Below, piece after piece: positions 13,189 through 25,609 of a stretch of 64,000 nt of DNA (the first letter of the stretch is position 1; each line of letters starts with the position of its first letter). Position numbers and translations under genes: made by a program. The notes under the pieces are model-generated. The model worked only from the letters and a program-made list of their open reading frames with translations, did no database searches and was not told where the DNA came from. Location: NCBI GenBank assembly GCA_037892935.1, contig JAYXKI010000007.1, positions 1,488,001-1,552,000 of the forward strand, in the 5' to 3' direction. This DNA comes from Phlebopus portentosus. Taxonomy: Eukaryota; Basidiomycota; Agaricomycetes; Boletales; Boletinellaceae.

Positions 13189-16100
13189 TTACTTACAGTC
13201 TTCGCAGTCGTCCTCGGGGTTGAACTTCTCCATGCGACGATCTAGATCCCCAATTCTAAGGTGACTGAAGTTGATCAGCATGTCGTCTTCCTCTGTCCAA
13301 CCGCCAAGATCTTTTTCCTCGTCCAGCAGGCAGCCGACTGGAGGCATCAATCCTTTACTTTCATGTGCACGGAGTGTATCACTTTGCACCTTCTCGCAAC
13401 CAATGAGTATTTTGGATGCGTTACGTTCATTCGCGTGTGGAAAGTAATAGACCGCGCGTGATTGAGCACTGCCAGGCAAGGGAATTTTCCTTTGCGGCTT
13501 CAGGACCGCATGGCCATGTTCCGGCTCTGTCGGTTTGGGATGGAAAAGACTGATTTTGTAGATGGTGAGTGCTGTGCTGCTGCATGTGAGATAAAGTTCT
13601 CTCGGTGTCCAAGTCAACGTATAAGGAAGATGTGTGGCCACTGACATCGCTGCTTCCGTCAGATTTATCCTTACGCGGTGGACAAGTGTCGGAGTACTTT
13701 TTGTCATCTGCCTAGCGCAAAGTCGGAAGCTCGATACCAGTAATGCACGCCCGACTAAAGGCAGCTCATCGCTTGCATGCGCCGGACCAAAGGGAACGTG
13801 CATTTCGAAAGAAGCAATGTGCAGATAGCGCCCGCAGTCAGAGAAGTGGCATTTCATAGAAATGTGGCGCGCTGAGGAGAAACGAGAAACGACGTAGGTG
13901 CTATGTCTACACCAATCAGTTGAGAAGGCTTACCATTATGAGTAGAGGGCCTCAAGTGTCTAATGAAGTAAGTGTTGGCCTGAAAATCCGCGAAAAGGAT
14001 GTCTCCGTTGCTGACCGGCCATACAGCTAACGGTGCAGACGGATGGATGACAGGTGGAGAATCAATGAGTGGACGGGACACCTTCTGCTTGTGGAAGAAA
14101 AGCCTCGTTGGTATGCCTGCGGAGGTATCGAGGATTATGATGGATGCTTTCTGTGCGTAGTCCCTCCTTTCCTGAGGCTCGACTCCTCTCCTACGGTCCG
14201 GCAATACTGGGTCAAAAATACTTTCGTCTGACGAATTTACGGGCAGTATAAACTCGGAGTCCGATCCCTCTTCGTCCGCCGACTCAGTTGATACAGCGGA
14301 GCTCATATTTTCACCTTCTGAATCTGATTCGTCGCTGGTAATTGACTGTCTAGATTCCCCTGAATCCGAATCTTCATCCTCAGAATCGGATTCTTGGGTA
14401 GATTCTGGTCCCCTTGACACGTGTGGATGATTCTCCGATTCACTATCTTCGTCTGTGGAGCTCTCTTCCTCAGACGATTGTGAAGAAGGAGAACCACTCA
14501 ATTCTGTATTGCCGTCTGTGTCAGACAAAACCACGCTCTCTTCCTCTTCCGACACAACGTCCTCGGAGCGTACGGAGGTGCATTCACTCCACGTCTCGCT
14601 GGCCTCATCATCTGATTCCATGGATGAGCCCTCTGTGGAATCGATGTTCTCGTTCAAGTCGGGCAATTGGATGGGGGTATAGTTTGCTTCCCTATCATTC
14701 TGAACAGAATTCGACATTAGCAATGTGCGATGCCCAGTAAACTCCGGATACTCACTCTGTGATCAGAGCCGCTAATAAAAAGTGAGACCAGTCGTTTATG
14801 CAATGAACTAATCAGAATAAAAAGGAGAAGTTTCTAGGAGAGGTGTATCCAGGGCTTGTCAGTTCATCGGTTTGTACATGCGTCAACCTATGACTTACGC
14901 ATCGCAAGATACATTCGTGAACTCGACACTGGAAGAAATTGGAAACTTTCAGCTCGTTGCGTGGAGCTTCGAGACAGTCCAAGTTCGGTTTTGTGTCATT
15001 ATCTACGCTAATCTTCCTGTGAAGCTCCAGCGGAGACGTCGCGGGGATTCTTTTTCTAGTTGCAAGAACAACAAAAGAACCTCGAGACGAAAATTCCTCG
15101 ACGTGGATTGGATGCTGTTTGTTCTCGGAGCTCAGCCCGCTGATAGGAACGAAGTCTCCCTGGACATTCTGCGAGAATATTTGATTGCCAATACGTAAAT
15201 GCCGACAATCGTGACTAAAGGCTGCCTGGGTGCCTCCACTAGGAGTTTGTATGGACGAATCATGGTTGAGAAGCTTCTTGTAAAGCATCCAATTGGTGCT
15301 TGCTTCTTCTGTGCAAATGACCTGTTTCCGAAACATTGGAGTATCGCCAGATACATCCCAGTGTTCGCAATCGAATTCCAGTCGGTTCTGATCGTGACGT
15401 CTGTTACTGATGTCAATCACCAGTAATGTCCAGGGAAAGACGAAGGCACGTACTTCAGTTGCAATACCTTTAGCTCTTTTCCGCTCATCGAGATTCCACT
15501 GAAGCGCTCTCTGGGACCGAGGACAATATCCGAATCGTCCACTTGCAGTCGAAAGTTAATGTATCGGCTTCTCGCCTTGCTTCTCGTCAAAAAATTATGA
15601 GGATCAAGTGCCGTCCACCAACATCGATCTAGCTCTCCGGCATATGAACGGACGACAATTCCAAAGCTGGAGATGAGGAAGTGCTGCCAGTCATATAGGA
15701 AGCGATTATAGCATCTTGCAGTCTGCTGACCAGCTTTGGATTCCATAAACCAATCCGGAAATGCACGTCGAAAATGCGAGAAACCTTGTGGATCGCGAAA
15801 ATTCCCGAACTGAGCATCGACCCATAGACTTTGGACCTGAATACAAGTTTTGAAATTCGGCGATTCGATGAACTCGATGATGCGTGCAGTCCATTGCTCC
15901 CGTTCTGATTCGTCCTGAATGCCATCGAGATGTTTATACCAATATTTGGCTGAGTAGGTAAGGAAGTGGTGATTATCCACCGATTTTTCTGTTCTATCAA
16001 CCCAATCATCCCCTCGTTTGCTGAGGAAATCGCTGAATCGAGCTTGTCCTAAGTAAAGCATGCATGCCTTTGCAATCCAAGATTGCGTAATAGCCTCATT

Positions 16101-18349
16101 TGGGTCGCCCTTATCTCCACAGTGCAATACGTCGGGATGTCTTTGCAGAAAGTCAAGAACTGTCGAGTGAAGGAGACGGCAGACATGGTGAGCCTCGTGA
16201 TCGCACGACTTCTCCACTTCAATTAATGGCGAAAACATCTCCTGCATGTCAGACGAATTGAGTTTTGGTATTTCGCGGTTGTCCAGATCACGTGAGCTTG
16301 CGTGCTCGCTTCGCAGCATTCCGATTGCCTCAGAAAGTTCGTTCACGGTCAAGGGTCTCCGGGCAAAGGCGATCAAGGAAAAAACCTCACTTTAACAGAA
16401 TCAGCGATGAGAAAGCACGTACATCAACTGATTCAACAAGCGACCGCTCACCGAGTAAGCCTCTGACGTTCTTTGAAACGTCGGAACGCCCTCTTATAAT
16501 ATTCATCCAATGTCGATTTGAGATCTTTACTGCGACCTTCAGCAATATCCTCAATCTCTCGCTGGCTCAAACCCGGCTTCTTTAGCTCGCGAATCATAAA
16601 ACTCGCCAAAAGAAAATTTCCCGCCGCACGTTCACACAACTTCTCTACGACCTGCTGCGAATTTTGTCCGACAACCGAAATGATACCTGGGATTACGCAC
16701 CGCAAGTACGAAGTCATATCTTCCGTGAGATGTTGTGCAACATTGACAATAGTGAAGTTACTGAATCTCTCCCTCATAGAGCTCCTGTCTCGGCTGCTGC
16801 ATAATATGCGGACAATATCGCGATGTTGCATGTGTATATCGATGAGAAAATCGACAACCGACTTTGCTTCTGAGTCAGACTTTTGTGTGCGACATTCCTC
16901 ATCTAATCCATCAACGATAAAGTACACTTGGTGATAGCTTTCCACAAGCACGGAGATAAATCTCTGGATAGCTGTAGGGCTGCGTTCACCCCAAGTCGAT
17001 GGTAGACTCTCCTCCAAGTTGTGGTGCTTCCGATCCTGACAAAACCTGCGGAAAAGCTGATACGCCAGGTGTTGCAACGTCTTTAAAGGCGAGTTCTCTT
17101 GGTCGAACTGATAGAAATGATAGATGACCGGCACGTGTGGTTTTGTTTCTTTGATATGCTCGATAATTCGTGAGCAAAGTATCGATTTTCCGGACCCGGG
17201 AGGAGCGTAGAGCCACAAGACAGAGCATGTCTTCTCGTCATACCAGCTCGAGAAAGTGCAGTCCTTGATGAATGAACTCGGTGTTTCCCTTTTGTATCTC
17301 CCTGTGTTCTTCTCGTGCTTGTCTGATAGCTTCGGGTCTAGCCATGACTGGATTTCTTTGCACCGACCCTCTGTATGGATTGCATCAATCAGTGTTTTCA
17401 TACTCATCTGAGTTAATCAGCGTACCTGTCTCTCGTATCATTTCGGCAGTCTTTTCAATTTCTCGCCCAACCTTCAGCACATCATTCGAGATCTGCTCAA
17501 GCTCCTTAATGCTGATGGAATTTGAGGAGGCCAGAAGCTGCTTGAACTCTGGAGAAATGTTTTCAGTATGTATTCCAAAGTCCAAAGAATAACTCTGAGT
17601 AATATATCTTACTGTTTCGCCCGAGGACTCTGTATACAGTGCTCCAGAAACGAAATGTACAGACATACGAACTGTAGACGAAGTTCTGCATTTCCTTCCA
17701 TTCTGCATAGAGGTGCTTGTACTGAATGATTCTGTCGACCAGATGTTTAAAGGACTCAAGCTTGTCGACAATCATTTCAAAAAGTTTATGGTTTCGGTCG
17801 ATACACTGCGTTCAAGGGAGTTTTAGTTGCTTCTCCAATGCGCTGCGACAAGACAATACGCACATTGGTCACTATGCTCACTGCACCCCAGACGATAGCA
17901 GCAGGATTTGGCTGAATGGAAACTAGTGAGGCAGCATCGCTTCAGCGGCAAGCTATACCGATTGCATATTCTTGGACATACCGAATGTGTTTAAGACTCC
18001 TTCGTAATCCTTTATGATGATACAAGCATTCTTCAACCATTCCGAGACTCTCCTCCTAAACCCTCCGGAATTCTGGGACTTGATATCTATTTGGAACTCG
18101 ATGCGTTTCTGGATATCTTGAGGAGTAATGCGACCACCCTCATCTCGACATGCTTTCAGAAATTCCTCTTCTTTACGACGAAATTCCCCGTCTTTAATGC
18201 TCTTAATGTACTGATCGATAGCCTCTTGAAATCCGGCGTCTTTTCTCCCATGATGCCTTTAAAAAGATTAGAAAACACGACATAACCCATGGACCTTCAG
18301 ATACGCACGGATGGAGGGCAGCGGGAGAGAGAGCGAGTGCGATTGTCAT
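13189..18349 (-). CDS. NACHT/STAND NTPase with beta-propeller-like C-terminus (fungal NLR)
   Basis: Eleven exons join in phase: 18349-18309, 18256-17982, 17922-17864, 17805-17613, 17548-17426, 17370-16452, 16389-15454, 15406-14899, 14833-14756, 14699-13934, 13871-13189; about 1526 residues. An N-terminal helical region (1-230), with a PNPAAIVWGAVSIVTN motif, resembles the N-terminal domains common in fungal NACHT proteins (DUF7708-like, tentative). Walker A APPGSGKS is at 286-293, with Walker B-like VDGLDEE about 383-389 (the usual form is LDALDEC). After a helical linker, residues from about 850 onward alternate strand-like blocks (LVSLFISGSDHR, CHFSDCGRYLHIA) typical of a degenerate propeller. 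A strongly acidic serine-rich segment (about 1060-1215) interrupts it. STAND proteins act as ligand-triggered oligomerising switches, in fungi often in non-self recognition; the effector output here is not identifiable. The first exon is small and inferred from splice phase. Confidence 0.82.
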
Positions 18350-20110
18350 GGTCGATTAACTGCTTTCAAAGCCCGATGAAAGCGGAACTTAAGATGGGGT
18401 GTGCAGAAATGCTTCAACAAGGAACTGTAAAACCATCACGTATATATGTATTTACAAGAAGTGAACAGAGCGTGTACCGGTGCCTCGTTGCATCACGAAT
18501 ACTTATCTTCATATGAAGGCTCTCCGGAAGACACGGATATCATACGAAGAGGTATGCATCAAATCTCATCTGTTCGGAAGGGACCAAACCAATGCTGACT
18601 TTTGCTATAACGGGGTGCGACCAGGGCAAGGAGGGATCTGAAAAGTGTCAGCCAATGAATGGCTTGAGATTAGATTGGCCTCTATTATAAGGTCTCCGAG
18701 CCTTTTCATTGTGCAAGCACAATGAATAGAGCGACTGATGAAATTTGCTGCCTCCTCGTCTCCACTTCCATAAGTGACGCAAATTGGTAAGACAGACGAC
18801 TTTATGGGAAATAATGGACGAGTGTGTTAGCACTTAACAGATTTCACTTGGGATTCTGTACCAGGCAACTATCATTCCACAGGTTTCTCAAGTGAATTGA
18901 GTGGATTGGGTTCTGATTGGCGCTTGTACCCAGTACAACATTTATCCGTAGTACTATGAATACAGTTTTGCTAGACTGTCTGTAGTATGCCTCGTGCCTC
19001 ATTTTATCCATCGATCCAGTAGATTGGCACCTCATTGCTATTTGATTATCCATCTCATCCGGAAGATCAAGCTAGAATAGACATTATGTCCACAAACAAA
19101 AAAAATCATCAATCTCGAATGGATCAAGGTGGATCTAGACTGCACAGGCCTTGCTATGTGCATGATGGAGACATGTTGATTACAATGAGTGCCCACTCCC
19201 ACTTGTGATGATTCCGAAGATGGGTTCTCTGTGCGTGTGTGTATTACTTCTGATGCCCGCCTGGCACTAGTGTGGACATGATGGCAAAGCACATTGATGC
19301 ACTTTTGAAAATCGCTCAGACTTGTGGCGAAAGCGAGCGAAATATCATACGCCACTGCAAACAAGATCTGCTGTAACCGAATTATGATACAGACTTGAAC
19401 CAAGGGAAATGCAGAATACCAATGTGCTTTGCATCTGACCAACAAGAGCTCTACTCCAGAACCAAAATTACCACTGGCACGTTGATTCTGCATTGCCTTT
19501 ACTTTTATTTTGCAATTCGGGTGCTGCATGAGGCGGAGCAGATGATTGCGCATTCAGTAAGTTAAGCTTTCGGGACGCATGCCTTGTAGTTTCATGAATG
19601 TATGGAAGTATAGTAACATTTGCGAAAACTGTGGATAGACGCCAGCGGTTGATGTGCTTTACCAAAACATTGCATGTCTTCATGCTGAAATGGCCAAAGG
19701 CGTTATCCATAATTGACGTCTGATGCCTCATTGCATTCCTTCGGGCCTCTGCTGTCTAGTATGTGGAAAATTTGAATAAGATTGTATCACTGACATGGGC
19801 CTTAGCGCCTATATCGTGTCTGCTCTTCATGTTCATCGGTGTTTGCATAGTTCCGTTAGCACGTTGCATGAACGATCGTCGTAGGTTGTCACTGGTTGAG
19901 GCTTCAGGCCTGAGATAGCAGACACGAGTAAGGTCGAGGAAGACTATGTAATTTCTGATTTAGTCGCGACGTGCGTTGTTCTCCAAACGAGCATACCATA
20001 ATCAATGACCCAGATGAAGGACTACCATTCCATGGGAATCCAGTCCGAGTCGTAATTACGGCAGTGCGGGTACCTGGCAAAAAAGACTGTGGACACCAAA
20101 ACGGTCATTG
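18350..20110. other. gene-poor region upstream of the NACHT gene
   Basis: No supported coding gene. Only short frames without family resemblance. One 31-bp sequence (18896-18926, attgagtggatt...gcgcttg) recurs at 23069-23099 with a few differences. Confidence 0.45.
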
Positions 20111-20119
20111 GATGATGAG

Positions 20120-20340
20120 GTCAAGAGCAACTTACTAAAAGAGTGTCTGGTCAAACGTGGCAATTTCGACCATTACCAGAAGCCATCGATCGGATATGAC
20201 CCGGCACCGGTGATACACTAAGGCCTACATTGACAGGGTACACTACGTATTATGAGGGAAGAACACCAAGGCCCAACGGAACTTTGGATTACTCTACTGA
20301 ACTTGCGCACATTCTTCCAAAGCGGATTTTTTCTTGCTCA
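20120..20340 (+). pseudogene. possible HNH nuclease-like relic
   Basis: A frame at 20230 onward reads TGYTTYYEGRTPRPNG and then STELAHILPKRIF. The combination of a TGY turn, spacer and E.AHILP resembles the HNH_2-type nuclease core of fungal proteins of unknown function (C..TG ... AHI.P). Just upstream, LVKRGNF and GYDPA in another frame echo the preceding strand. There are stops between the pieces and no downstream H..F segment was found, so if real it is a relic. Confidence 0.22.
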
Positions 20341-21369
20341 ACAAGTAATAGTATACAAGCGCGTGGATTTGAGGCTCTTCACTTTGTAATACCGCATGTA
20401 TCACCTCGTTCCAATGTTGCTGATGGTGCGTTCGTCTGAATTTCCTTAAATCATGACAAGTCTTCTGAGCTTGAGTATGGTATTGAGAATTACATTCCAG
20501 GGTAGAATTCAATCGTTCTGCGAGGGACGATGATGCAACACTTCTTTCGCAACTATTTCTTGTTTCCGATACTGGCACTTAGGAGCCGATTGGATTTCGG
20601 TGATTACAGGGAAGTTCTGTAAGCCTCACGTTGAACCACCAGACGTGTCATAGCCTGGACGTCCACACAGAATAAGATATGAAGAATGTCAATAACCTCT
20701 TCCCCCAATCGAGGCACTTACCTAGAAGTTCGAGTCGAAATTTGAAACCCTCCCCGCTTCTAGTACACACGTACTCCATGAGGTTCGGGATGATACACAA
20801 TGCAACATTTCTTCACGAATTGCGATCATGTTCAATCGGGAATTGTATGGGCGTTGTTGCAAAATTCATTAACCTAGGCACATTATGGAGCCGAAGAATA
20901 GTGCGCCTCGGAGCAATTTCATGATGCAGAATGTGATTGCGAGAAGAGGGGCCACCAGCACCTACTGCAACCGGCTCCCCGTCCAAGGGCATGCAGAATT
21001 TGTTGTGAAATATTTATGTTGCTGTAATTCTGCTAATAGGCTCAACACATGCATGAACCGATGATATATCCATACCTTCAATTTCCGTCAAGACAGGGTC
21101 TCAATCTGACGAGTGTCTGATATGTGTATCAATTTTAAAGAAGCTTGATGCACATGCATGAGCGTCTCTCCAATTCAAGTCCTCATAACTTGCAAACATC
21201 CCATTTCTAGAGACCTTTGCAGTGTAAATGCGCCATTCTCAGTCATGTAGATGATTAGGAACACTGGAACCTGTCTCGGAGCTGAGGCTGAGCCGGCTAT
21301 ACATGGATTATCACAGAGGCACAAAGCTAAGGTCCGATTCAGAGACTCTGCTTGCTTTCATATATGGAA
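20341..21369. other. gene-poor region
   Basis: About 1 kb without a supported gene, repeat or RNA signal. Confidence 0.45.
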
Positions 21370-22500
21370 AGGAAAGGGAGAAAGGGAGTTGCCCCGAAGA
21401 TGTCTGATGCAGACCGATACTCGGAATGCCTCCTTACTCCCCACAAGTTACAGTACTCCTTCAGATGTACGAGAATGTTGCTCCAGCTGACATCTCGGTG
21501 AATAACATTCTTTTCCTGGTAAAGCAAGGAAAGAGTTTGAAACAAGAGAGACGAGTGCCATGCTTACCTTCGAATAAGTCAGACATAGCTTCAAAAACTC
21601 CATGGTTGACTCGCATGCGCAAAGGGATAGCCCATCGTCCTCAATACAAAAAGATCGTGGATACTGGGATCCTCTTTCAGTTCCTCTCAAACTATTGAGT
21701 TTCTTTCCAGGAATGCTTCTAACAATATATCATCAAGACGAGCAATGCTGGGTGCATCCTGAAGCTTCTGGAGTGGCTCGTACTTCCACTAGCCAACGAT
21801 CATCTTGCACCACGACTAGTTGAAGCCTCGCACGTCTTGGTTATCCAATATAGACCGATAGCCCAGGCTCATAGTAATGACGTCCACCAGTTTCATGACG
21901 CCAGATGCAGAGGACGCACAGCTTCGTCACGTATGAGCTTCACGTAGATACGTTGGTTTGCAATTACGGGCCAATGGTTTCAAGATGCCTTAGACCACAC
22001 GTCTGGATCATTAGTAGATGTAAATGTGAAGGCATCTTCACCTACCGCAGTGCCATGCTGTATATAGGAGGCGGGCCCGTAGGAAGACAAGGGTAGTAGA
22101 TAACGTATATTCTGCTCCACACCGTGGGATTTATCCTCTGTAATTATCGCACTGACTTAAAGATGAGCCTACGGGATAGGAACGTCGATGCCGTTGGATA
22201 AGTTTATGTCCATACAGGCACGTTGATCATCTGTTTCTGAGGAGGGGAGAGGGGAGAGCGAAGCAACAATAGGTGACGATTCATCAGCAGCAGGTCTCGA
22301 AGAGTATACTTAGAAACGGCAAGCAACTCATCATCTTTGGCTGAGTTGACAAATCGAGATGATCGAGCTGGCCAGCGTCAAGGCAGAGGAAACCGAAACA
22401 GGGTCGCTTCGTCCGGACCGGAGGTATTTCAGCTCCACCTTCGGTCGTAGACAAAGCGACTTCCCAAAGGGTCTTTATAGTCTTGAATTCAGTTCGCATG
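21370..22500 (-). pseudogene. decayed family A kinase fragment
   Basis: On the minus strand, fragments in shifting frames match family A kinases: near 22400 ALTLASSII (compare FVLTLASLIVSS), near 21620 LSLCACES.MEFL (compare YPLCACESVLEFLEAMYD), and near 21500 EKNVIHRDVSWSNIL followed by KEYCNL and SDIF. The intervening lysine-strand region is degraded, and nothing after the SDIF exon end is recognisable, so the C-lobe and terminal exon are missing. Non-functional. Confidence 0.75.
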
Positions 22501-23637
22501 GGTCAATACCGTTTATCGAAGGCTACATTACTTATGGCGAGCTTAGAACGAGGACAAAGAAAACGGAGACACGCACGCGCATAGCCGCATACATGACCAT
22601 ATGTGTAACGCGTGTGGTTGTGCCCGCCAACACCCTTATGTAAGTTATGTAATCCAAACAAAGTCAATGTGTCATACATACTATATTACTATGTAGTACG
22701 TGACGTGGCACAAATGTGACAACGAAATGATTTCAAGTTCCGGCTGCGAGGCGCTTGTCTCTACTCTACATCGACCGTTACAATAATGTTCTTACACAAA
22801 TTCGCTCGTTTCCCGTTTAACTGATCATTGCTCCCTGAGCAGCCCCGGAGAATGCGGGGCACGAAAAACGACCCGAAGCAATCTAGTCAAATTACGGTTC
22901 GGCCTTTAAGCTACAACGTGTGAGTGGAGATTTGGTGGATAACATGGAAGAGGGAAACATTATGGCCTTCTTCAATATACGTAAATAGCGCTTAGTGACC
23001 CTTCCTATCCAGTGATTCTTGAAGATTTCTGCTAGTAAGAGAACGAGATCCTTTTCTAGATCCTCTACATTGAGTGGATTAGATTCTGATTAGCGCTTGG
23101 TTCATACGAAACGTACGCGGAGCATCGTCAGCGTGAAATTTTGATGAACAATGCGGCTTTCGGATCACTTCCATTGGGCAGGATAGTTACGCATTGCATT
23201 CCACCCTGTGACTCCTTTTCTAGAGTTGCCTTGCATATCTTTTCAATACTCCGTTTCATTCGGACCGTATTATTCGTCAAGTAGTTATAAAAGCATACAG
23301 GATCATGAAAGAGTCTTTACATTCGCTTTCGTCCACTGCTTCTCAAAGAACTGATTCAGCTTATTACTGCAATGGATGCAGATAGCAACCAGGAGAATAC
23401 GGATTGCGCACCATCCATGACTCCGACAAAGAGACATGGCAACCCACGTATTGCTCGTTATGATGAGTAGTCAGCATGCTTCTCTCTTTTGGGCATTCGT
23501 TCGGATACTCAATTTCTACCTCGATGCAGCTATGACCTGTGAGTTCTGCCATACATCCCCTGAGAAAAGACATAATACAATACCGTGCTTTTCTCAACAG
23601 GCGAACGTCTTCTCATTGTCTAAGAAAGACTTCCAAG
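22501..23637. other. gene-poor region before the AAA gene
   Basis: No convincing gene. An alternative first exon of the AAA gene could begin at ATG 23371 (reading MDADSNQENTDCAPS), but joining it to the downstream exon requires a frame change. The second copy of the 31-bp repeat lies at 23069-23099. Confidence 0.4.
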
Positions 23638-25609
23638 ATGAGGAAAACGAAAAGCTATAGAAAGGGATCGATCATCATTGTTCGAAGGCTCATAAACAGT
23701 AAAGGAATCCACTATGGCACGGAGGTTGACATTAGGAGCGAGGGACTGCTCCGAGTGCTTCAAGAAATAAATCATGATGTTGATGATCTGGAACTGTCAT
23801 GCGATCCGCCTAAAGTAAGTTCCTTCCAGTTGATTGTAAAAAACTATGTCATGATCAAGATGTTGCGACTTGCAAGGCCGACACGAATCTTTTTTTCCAT
23901 TCTTATCCTAGACTCAAGGATAGATTGGACGAAGAAGAACGGCGCATACCGCCAGACATTGTACTCATAGAAGATCTCAGAACAGCTCTCGAGTTTACAG
24001 AAGAAGAGCATAGCGGAACATTTGCTAATTTAAGGGGATTGGTCTCCCGTGGAGAGATCACTTTTGATCTACTTTGGGCCTTAATCTCGCCAAACACTCC
24101 CGTTTACCACTACCACGAAGTTACGGAACAGGCTGAGATACTACTCGCTCGAAGCCTAAGTGTCGAACGCGAAGATGGCCAAGTTGTTGCCTCGATTGTA
24201 TGCGATTTCATTCACGACGATGGGAACGCATTTGGACTTGCTCGGACTGTGGTCAAAATTAACGAATTCCGCGGGGCACGAAAAATCCAGAACCTGTCAT
24301 TGTTTCCTCTTGAGCACCATAAGGAACGTGAGGAGATTGGAGAACATGCTATTTCGAGGGGAAGAGTGTCCGCCAATTTGAAAAATCCCGGTTACTATGA
24401 GATCTCTGGTGCAGCAATGCGAGAAGATGATAGAGGAAGACAATTTAAATTCATGGTATGAGTCCTTGCAAATTCATTAACATATATCTGACTCCTTGGT
24501 GCAGGCATATGGACGGGTCATGATTGATGCGGCAGCATTTCACTATTTTGATCCTAATTGCTACTTCAACCGGAAAGTCCACACACGATTGCACCGGGAA
24601 AATCTCACTGAAGAGCAGTACATGATATGCTCACCCATTCTCTTGGGTTTCTGCTTTGGTTCTAAACAGTGGGGTATGTATTATCGTCATCTTTACTGCC
24701 TTTCTCATTCTGAAGTCGCGAGCAGGTGGATTTGCTATAGACCGCATGCGTGATATTAACTGGTCCGATGAGGCATATCGTTCTCTTGTGCTTGAGCCTG
24801 CTCACAAGAAGCTCGTCCTGTCACTCGTCAGGCAGCAATCTGACCGTGCCAAGGAACTTGACGATATTGTACAAGGCAAAGGCAAAGGTCTCGTGGGACT
24901 TCTTTCCGGAAATCCAGGATGTGGAAAGACACTCACAGCAGAAGCGGTTGCTGAAGTATTGAAGCAGCCCTTGTACACAGTAAGCGCCGGGGAGCTGGGT
25001 ACGAGTCCAGAGGATGTGGACACCCGACTCTCGCTAATTTTGGAGCGCGCGCAGAGATGGAATGCAGTTCTCTTGCTCGACGAGGCAGAGGTGTTTTTGC
25101 AAAAGAGAGACATAGCCGACATCACAAGGAATGCACTTGTCTCGATTTTCTTGAGGCAGCTGGAGTATTATCAGGGAATTCTCATTCTGACGACGAACTT
25201 GATTTCTCATCTTGATCCTGCGTTTGAAAGTAGGATTGCATGCTGGCCTGCGGCTCTTTTGCACGCTAACAATTTTTTAGGTCGCTTGCACTTCTGTATT
25301 CACTATCCGGATCTGAAATTTGAGTCACGCAAGAGCATATGGAAAATGTTCTTCAACAAGGCGATGTGCAATGCCAGTGATGAGGACATCAATCGATTCG
25401 CTAATCTCATCTTGAATGGCCGGCAGGTCGGTTGTTGCCTTGTTTCCACACTACCTCCTGGCTTATTTCACTAATAATTCCAGATAAAGAACGCGGTCAT
25501 CAGCGCGAAATCAATTGCGATGGAAGAAGAAGAAGAGATAATGGTGAAACACGTTGACGATGTTTTGAAAGTTGCTCAGTTCTGGGAAGCGGCGAAAGCA
25601 AATGCCTGA
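23638..25609 (+). CDS. fungal AAA+ ATPase (DUF7025-type N-region)
   Basis: Six exons in phase: 23638-23814, 23919-24455, 24505-24673, 24726-25229, 25281-25426, 25484-25609; 552 residues. The N-region carries the text usual in this fungal family (INSKGIHYGTEVDI, then LRGLVSRGEITFDLLWALI and VYHYHEVTEQ). The ATPase core has Walker A GNPGCGKT (356-363), Walker B VLLLDEAE (409-416) and a sensor/arginine region TTNLISHLDPAFESR. Family members are cytosolic AAA proteins of unknown substrate. The N-terminus is shorter than usual. The preceding frame (ANVFSLSKKDFQDEEN) looks homologous to the normal protein but is out of frame and ends in TAG just before YRKGS, so the gene may be truncated by a frameshift or use an exon I have not placed. 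The start at 23638 is the first usable ATG. Confidence 0.72.

Noticed and set aside
17627..17665. A 39-nt GTATGT...CAG stretch inside exon 4 of the NACHT gene
   Set aside because: It is too short for an intron, and reading through it keeps the frame and the downstream splice phase.
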